Positions 21,783 through 23,850 of a stretch of DNA of 23,850 nt are shown piece after piece. The stretch lies in contig JBOGDF010000035.1 of NCBI GenBank assembly GCA_050701635.1, positions 1 to 23,850 of the forward strand, read 5' to 3'. Position 1 is the stretch's first letter. Every line of letters starts with the position of its first letter. Under the pieces are notes generated by a model, which saw nothing but the letters and a program-made list of their open reading frames with translations, made no database searches and had not been told where the DNA came from. This stretch comes from WHSM01 sp050701635. Its GTDB lineage: Bacteria; Actinomycetota; Actinomycetes; Mycobacteriales; Micromonosporaceae. A program made the position numbers and the translations under genes.

Positions 21783-23717
21783 ATGAGATCCCGACTCCTT
21801 GGCATGGCCGTCACGATGGCCGTCGTACTGGCTCCCTTGAGCGCCGCGACCGCGGCCCCGACAGGCGGCACGGACGACGGCTACACGCTCACCACCGACC
21901 GCACCTCGCGACAGCAGGCGTTCGCCGACGCGGCGGCGGCCTACGGCGTACCCACCGAAGTGCTTCTGGCGGTTTCCTACCTGGAGTCGCGGTGGGACGC
22001 CAACCTGGGACAGCCCAGCCGCGCCGCGGGCTACGGCCCGATGCATCTGACCGACATCGCGTCCGCCGGCGAGGATCCGCACCACGACCACGGCGACTCG
22101 CGCGGCGACGACTCCCGCCCGATGGAGCCGGCCGACTCCGAGCCGCCGGCCGGCGAACCGCCGGCGTCGCTGCGTACCCTCACCACCGCCGCCGAGCTGA
22201 CCGGCCTGGAGCCGGCCGCGCTGCGTGCCGACCCGACCGCCAACATCCGCGGCGGCGCCGCGCTGCTCGCCTCCTACCAGAGTGAGCCGTCGGACGACCC
22301 CGGCGCCTGGTACGGCGCGGTCGCCCGCTACAGCGGCGCCACCGACACCCAGGCGGCGCGAGCGTTCGCCGACGAGGTGTACGCCACCATGCGCACCGGC
22401 GCCAGCCGCACCACCGACGACGGCGAAGCCGTGTCCCTGCCGGCCACCGCCGTGACGCCGCAGACCGGCCAGCTCGGCGAGCTCGGGCTGCGGGTCTCCA
22501 ACGCCGCCGGCGCCGACTGCCCGAGCGACATCTCGTGCGAGTGGATCCCGGCCCCGTACGAGCAGTACGGCCCGGAGCCCTGGGCGTACGGCAACCACGA
22601 CAGGGCCGACCGCCCGAACAACCTGAAGATCAACTACATCCTGATCCACGACACCGAGACCAGCTACGCGAACACCCTGCGCCTGGTGCAGAACCCGCGG
22701 TACGTGTCGTGGCACTACACACTGCGCTCCAGCGACGGGCACATCGCCAACCACGTACCCAATAAGGACGTGGCCTGGCACGCCGGCAACTGGTACTTCA
22801 ACACCCACTCGATCGGGCTCGAGCACGAGGGCTTCGCCGCGCAGGGCACCTGGTACACCGAGGCGATGTACCGCACCTCGGCGAAGCTGGTGAAGCACCT
22901 CGCCGCGAAGTACGACATCCCGATCGACCGGCAGCACATCGTGGGGCACGACAACGTACCCGGGATCACGCCCGCGCGGGTGCCGCAGATGCACTGGGAC
23001 CCGGGCCCGTACTGGGACTGGGGCCACTACTTCGACCTGCTCGGCAAGCCGTTCCGGGACCAGGGCTCGCCGCGCTCCAACATGATCACCATCAATCCGG
23101 ACTACGCCACCAACAAACCGGCGTTCATCGGCTGCACCCCGTCCACCCCGTCCGCACCGTGCCCGCTGCGCAGCTCCGCCTCGGTGATCCTGCGTACCGA
23201 GCCACGCGACGATGCGCCGCTGCTCAACGACAAGGGGCTGCGCCCCGACGGCACCCCGAACACGATGCGGGTCTCCGACATCGGCAGCCGGGTCGACGCC
23301 GGTATGCAGTTCGCCGTCGCCGACGTACGCGGAGACTGGATCGCGATCTGGTATCTCAGCCAGAAGGGCTGGCTGCACAAGTCGGACACGCTGTGGGCCA
23401 CCGGCCTGGTGGTCACTCCGAAACCCGGCAAGACCTCGATCCCGGTGTACGGGCGGGCGTACCCGGAGGCGTCGGCGTACCCGTCGCACGTACCGGTGCA
23501 GTCGATCGTGCCGCTGCAGTACACGATGCCGGCTGGGCAGGCGTACACCGTCGGGCTGATGCCGGACACCAACTACTACTGGGCGGTCACGCTCGACACC
23601 ACCAACCACACCGTGGTCAACGGCAAGGACCGGTACTTCCAGGTCCAGTTCGGACACCGGCTGATGTACGTACGCGCCGCCGACGTCAACCTGATCGGCT
23701 CCCCAGTGCCGTACTAG
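21783..23717 (+). CDS. Large secreted N-acetylmuramoyl-L-alanine amidase (Amidase_2)
   Basis: A 644-residue protein. Residues 1-25 form a signal peptide (RSRLLGMAVTMAVVLAPLSAATA). Residues about 35-185 resemble a lytic-transglycosylase-like module (QQAFADAAAAYGVPTEVLLAVSYLESRWD, GYGPMHLTD, NIRGGAALLASY), with an acidic Pro/Ser linker inside. The Amidase_2 domain (about 275-420) has zinc ligands H289 (LIHDTE), H389 (VGHDNV) and D406 (WDPGPYWDW). The rest (about 450-644) is beta-rich, including a bacterial-SH3-like ASVILRTEPRDDAPLL...GDWIAIWYLSQKGWLHKSD likely to bind the wall. It would cut the amide between MurNAc and the stem peptide. The ATG at 21783 follows GGGGAGG. The stop abuts a long palindromic repeat. 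Confidence 0.9.
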   Translation: MRSRLLGMAVTMAVVLAPLSAATAAPTGGTDDGYTLTTDRTSRQQAFADAAAAYGVPTEVLLAVSYLESRWDANLGQPSRAAGYGPMHLTDIASAGEDPHHDHGDSRGDDSRPMEPADSEPPAGEPPASLRTLTTAAELTGLEPAALRADPTANIRGGAALLASYQSEPSDDPGAWYGAVARYSGATDTQAARAFADEVYATMRTGASRTTDDGEAVSLPATAVTPQTGQLGELGLRVSNAAGADCPSDISCEWIPAPYEQYGPEPWAYGNHDRADRPNNLKINYILIHDTETSYANTLRLVQNPRYVSWHYTLRSSDGHIANHVPNKDVAWHAGNWYFNTHSIGLEHEGFAAQGTWYTEAMYRTSAKLVKHLAAKYDIPIDRQHIVGHDNVPGITPARVPQMHWDPGPYWDWGHYFDLLGKPFRDQGSPRSNMITINPDYATNKPAFIGCTPSTPSAPCPLRSSASVILRTEPRDDAPLLNDKGLRPDGTPNTMRVSDIGSRVDAGMQFAVADVRGDWIAIWYLSQKGWLHKSDTLWATGLVVTPKPGKTSIPVYGRAYPEASAYPSHVPVQSIVPLQYTMPAGQAYTVGLMPDTNYYWAVTLDTTNHTVVNGKDRYFQVQFGHRLMYVRAADVNLIGSPVPY

Positions 23718-23850
23718 GGCATGTCCTGCCGATCTTCAGTCGGCTGCGACGGGCCCAGACGACGACCGGCGGCGTTGCAGAACCGTCCGGATACAACACC
23801 GGTATCCGGACGAACCTGCGCCTTGCCGGACGCCGCCTGGATCCCGTCTC
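23718..23850. repeat. Large palindromic intergenic repeat, right copy (cut by window end)
   Basis: A central 11-bp stem, CGTCCGGATAC (23784-23794) and GTATCCGGACG (23802-23812), encloses AACACCG. The arms continue as an imperfect palindrome: about 38 bases outward on each side remain mostly complementary with one-base gaps. A nested hairpin GCCGA/TCGGC lies at 23728-23744. The loop is identical to that at 10-16 and the right arm resembles 25-60. I recall similar sequence as a dispersed intergenic element in Micromonosporaceae. It may terminate the amidase gene. Confidence 0.65.

Noticed and set aside
21702..23657. Open frame of about 650 codons on the minus strand across the amidase gene
   Set aside because: Shadow of a high-GC gene: Val/Gly/Arg-rich low-complexity translation. 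The plus strand encodes a clear signal peptide and Amidase_2 domain.

Overview
The window is high-GC, GTAC-rich actinobacterial DNA. Codon use, leaderless starts, a TCGAAC-N4-GTTCGA SOS box and a pSAM2-type mobile element suggest a filamentous actinomycete, most likely Micromonosporaceae; that assignment is inference. All calls come from reading the sequence; no database search was run.

Layout. (1) 1-1824, chromosomal flank: an edge repeat, a minus-strand antitoxin/PIN-like toxin pair, a divergent DUF1905/YdeI-type gene and a VOC gene. (2) 1825-15624, an integrated actinomycete integrative and conjugative element (AICE) of about 13.8 kb. It is bounded by a 43-bp direct repeat, the 3' part of a tRNA-Gly(CCC) gene; the intact tRNA is at the right end (15584-15654, minus). 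(3) 15655-23850, chromosomal flank: a secreted M43-like metalloprotease, an SOS-box-controlled PNPOx-like gene, a divergent HxlR/MBL-fold pair, a frameshifted VOC gene, an 8-TM membrane protein, dCTP deaminase, a large secreted amidase and a second copy of the edge repeat.

Inside the AICE the left part holds cargo: a Fic-domain protein of clearly lower GC, a DUF7660-like small protein, and a family 2 glycosyltransferase that overlaps the end of the GntR/UTRA regulator gene. The regulator faces a long plus-strand operon across an operator cluster built on GTCTTCATGAAGAC. The operon runs through small conserved AICE proteins, a membrane protein, a short TraSA-like FtsK/SpoIIIE ATPase, a DUF6197-like protein, an HTH protein, a SprT-like zinc protein, an RRQRL-type zinc protein, a DUF2637 membrane protein, a RepSA-like HUH replication initiator, an Xis-like HTH protein and a tyrosine integrase. 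Most neighbours overlap by ATGA or TGATG, or are separated by hairpins. The order traSA-like ... repSA-like - xis - int, with a GntR repressor, matches the pSAM2 family: integrase and Xis move the element at the tRNA, Rep amplifies the excised form, and the FtsK-like pump moves double-stranded DNA between hyphae.

Less expected signals: a 16-bp palindrome (TGACAC-NTAC-GTGTCA) present twice in the AICE, at the start of the SprT-like gene and at the rep/xis junction; a 67-70 bp duplication of the 5' end of rep, beginning exactly at its start codon; a perfect LexA-type box upstream of an apparently leaderless PNPOx-like gene; and, at both ends of the window, hairpins with different stems but an identical AACACCG loop.
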